From Pseudobdellovibrionaceae bacterium (GTDB lineage: Bacteria; Bdellovibrionota; Bdellovibrionia; Bdellovibrionales; JAMPXM01), in assembly GCA_022843085.1 (NCBI GenBank), contig JALHOI010000194.1, forward strand, positions 423 through 6,382: DNA of 5,960 bases, in the 5' to 3' direction. Under the pieces are notes generated by a model, which ran no database searches, was not told where the DNA came from, and saw only the letters and a list, made by a program, of their open reading frames with translations. A program made the translations under genes and the position numbers. Position 1 is the first letter of the stretch. Every line of letters starts with the position of its first letter. Shown here piece after piece: positions 4,608-5,960 of the stretch.

Positions 4608-5960
4608 CTAAACTTTCTCGCCAGGGCCGGGGTACGTCGAGCTTGCCTCGTGAAAAGCCTGCGCTTCGAGCGCCGTAAGTGCGACGGTGTTGACGATGTC
4701 GTCGACCGTGCACGTACGCTGAAGAACATTGGCAGGTTTTCGAATTCCCATCAAGAATGGCCCGATCACTTCGCCGCCGCCCAGCTGTTGGACAAGCTTG
4801 TAGCTGATGTTGCCGGCGTCGAGATTCGGGAAGATCAAAATATTGGCCCCGTTTTTGACTTCGCAAAACGGAAAAATCCGTTCGACGATGTCGGGGTTAA
4901 CCGCGGTGTCGGCCTGCATCTCGCCATCGACGATAAGATGCGGGTAACGCTTCTTCACAATTTCAGCGGCTGCTTTCATCTTGCTCGGGCTTTCGCCGCG
5001 CGAACGGAAGTTCGTGTACGACAGCATCGCGATGCGCGGCTGGATACGGAAGTATTCGGCGACGCGCGCAGCATGAATGGCGATCGTGGCGATTTGCTCG
5101 GCGGATGGATCGATATTCACGGCCGTGTCGGCAAAGAACATCATTTTGTTTTTGAACAAAACCATGTTGAGGCCGCTTGCGGTTTTTCGCTGACCCGCAC
5201 CGATGATTTCAAAAATCGGCTTCACGCAGTCCGAGTAGTTCTGAGTTGCGCCGGTTACAAGCGCGTGGGCGTCGCCCATGTGAACCATCATCGAAGCGAA
5301 GTAGTCGGGGTCAGCCATGAGCCGCTCGGCTTCGCGGCCCATGACTCCCTTTCGATTGCGCATGTCATAGAGCTTGTCGACATACTCTCGGTATTTCGGG
5401 TGCTGTGATGGGTGCACGATCGGAAGCTGTTTCAGATCATCGAAACCCAAGATGTCCATACGATTTAAAATTTGATCTTTGTAGCCCAGAAGAACCGGCC
5501 GAATGATGCCTTCGTGAACGATGGTTTGGAGTGCCTTGAGAATTTTGGTTGAGGCTCCCTCTGGGAAAACGATGATCGGCAAGTCTTTGCCGCTCGACTT
5601 CGCTTGGTTTTTCACGCGATGCATGACCGATCGCACGAATCCCGTACGGGCGCCTTGAAGGGCCTCAAGCCTATCGCGGTAGGCTTGGAAGTCTGTAATC
5701 GGTTTTTGTGCAACGCCTGAGTCCATCGCGGCTTTCGCGACGGCCGGAGTCACCCATAGCAAAACGCGCGGGTCGAACGGTTTTGGAATGAGGTACTCGG
5801 GACCGAAGCTAAAATTTTGACCGCCGTAAGCAGCCGAAACTTTTTCGGGAACTTCTTCTTTCGCAAGTTTAGCCAGAGCGTGAACGGCGGCCAGTTTCAT
5901 GTCTTCGTTGATCTGTGTCGCGCGAACATCGAGAGCACCGCGAAAGATAAACGGAAATCC
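4608..5960 (-). CDS. maeB: MaeB-type malic enzyme with C-terminal phosphotransacetylase domain, N-terminus outside window
   Basis: The open frame runs from the right edge to TAG at 4608-4610, giving 450 residues; about 300 N-terminal residues with the catalytic malic domain are missing. Residues 1-25 (GFPFIFRGALDVRAT, INEDMKLAA) are the typical end of the malic enzyme NAD(P)-binding domain, followed by YLIPKPFDPR. From about residue 128 a phosphotransacetylase-like domain follows: IVFPEGAS, DPDYFASMMVHMGDAHALVTGAT (as DPDYFASMMVHMGDAH and ALVTGAT), FADTAVNIDP, SYTNFRS, DGEMQADTAVNP, ANILIFPNLDAGN and GPFLMGIRKPAN. MaeB enzymes decarboxylate malate oxidatively to pyruvate, usually with NADP; the PTA domain is known to be regulatory, sensing acetyl-CoA, rather than needed for catalysis. 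An internal ATG at 5900 is not the true start because family sequence continues upstream. A small helical gene follows 2 nt after the stop. Confidence 0.95.
   Translation of the reverse strand, partial: GFPFIFRGALDVRATQINEDMKLAAVHALAKLAKEEVPEKVSAAYGGQNFSFGPEYLIPKPFDPRVLLWVTPAVAKAAMDSGVAQKPITDFQAYRDRLEALQGARTGFVRSVMHRVKNQAKSSGKDLPIIVFPEGASTKILKALQTIVHEGIIRPVLLGYKDQILNRMDILGFDDLKQLPIVHPSQHPKYREYVDKLYDMRNRKGVMGREAERLMADPDYFASMMVHMGDAHALVTGATQNYSDCVKPIFEIIGAGQRKTASGLNMVLFKNKMMFFADTAVNIDPSAEQIATIAIHAARVAEYFRIQPRIAMLSYTNFRSRGESPSKMKAAAEIVKKRYPHLIVDGEMQADTAVNPDIVERIFPFCEVKNGANILIFPNLDAGNISYKLVQQLGGGEVIGPFLMGIRKPANVLQRTCTVDDIVNTVALTALEAQAFHEASSTYPGPGEKV

Noticed and set aside
4606..4866. Upstream extension of the small helical gene to 4866
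   Set aside because: This stretch overlaps maeB and reads as arginine-rich, unstructured sequence; family-like sequence starts only after the maeB stop.
4650..5408. Long plus-strand open frame of 252 codons
   Set aside because: It lies fully antisense to maeB, whose translation shows strong family motifs; the plus-strand product has no recognisable domain and is a codon-bias shadow.

Overview
The window looks like chromosomal DNA from a Gram-negative bacterium of roughly balanced GC content. Gene density is high, with overlapping co-oriented genes, Sec-type signal peptides, a malic enzyme fused to a phosphotransacetylase domain (MaeB type) and an HflX GTPase. The style of the secreted proteins and of the small maeB-linked protein reminded me of Bdellovibrionota, but nothing here proves that placement and it should be read as a weak guess.

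Layout from left to right. The end of an acyl-CoA thioesterase gene (+) stops at 185. All other genes lie on the minus strand and converge on it. Between them is a perfect 31-bp-stem palindrome (272-336). Then, on the minus strand: an SMI1/KNR4 (SUKH)-like gene (336-857); a second copy of the palindrome (887-951); a small secreted four-cysteine protein (950-1408); a secreted HExxH zinc metalloprotease-like protein (1405-2643); HflX (2630-3925, probably reaching 4021); a short intergenic stretch with a plausible promoter; a small helical protein of unknown function (4180-4605); and the C-terminal part of a MaeB-type malic enzyme that runs off the right edge (4608-5960).

There are two apparent minus-strand operons. 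One is maeB followed 2 nt later by the small helical gene. The other is hflX, the zincin gene and the small secreted gene, joined by 14-nt and 4-nt (ATGA) overlaps and closed by palindrome 2. The SUKH-like gene is boxed between the two palindromes, each of which begins 0-1 nt after a stop codon and carries the T-rich flanks of a bidirectional intrinsic terminator. The two copies differ by a compensated base pair in the stem, so the fold itself seems to be maintained.

The two points most worth a second look are this covarying, stop-codon-anchored palindrome family and the start of hflX. The best Shine-Dalgarno sequence and the promoter both point at an ATC codon (4019-4021) where an ATG would be expected; the first standard start codon is a TTG 32 codons later. 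I found no tRNA, rRNA, CRISPR array or transposase gene.
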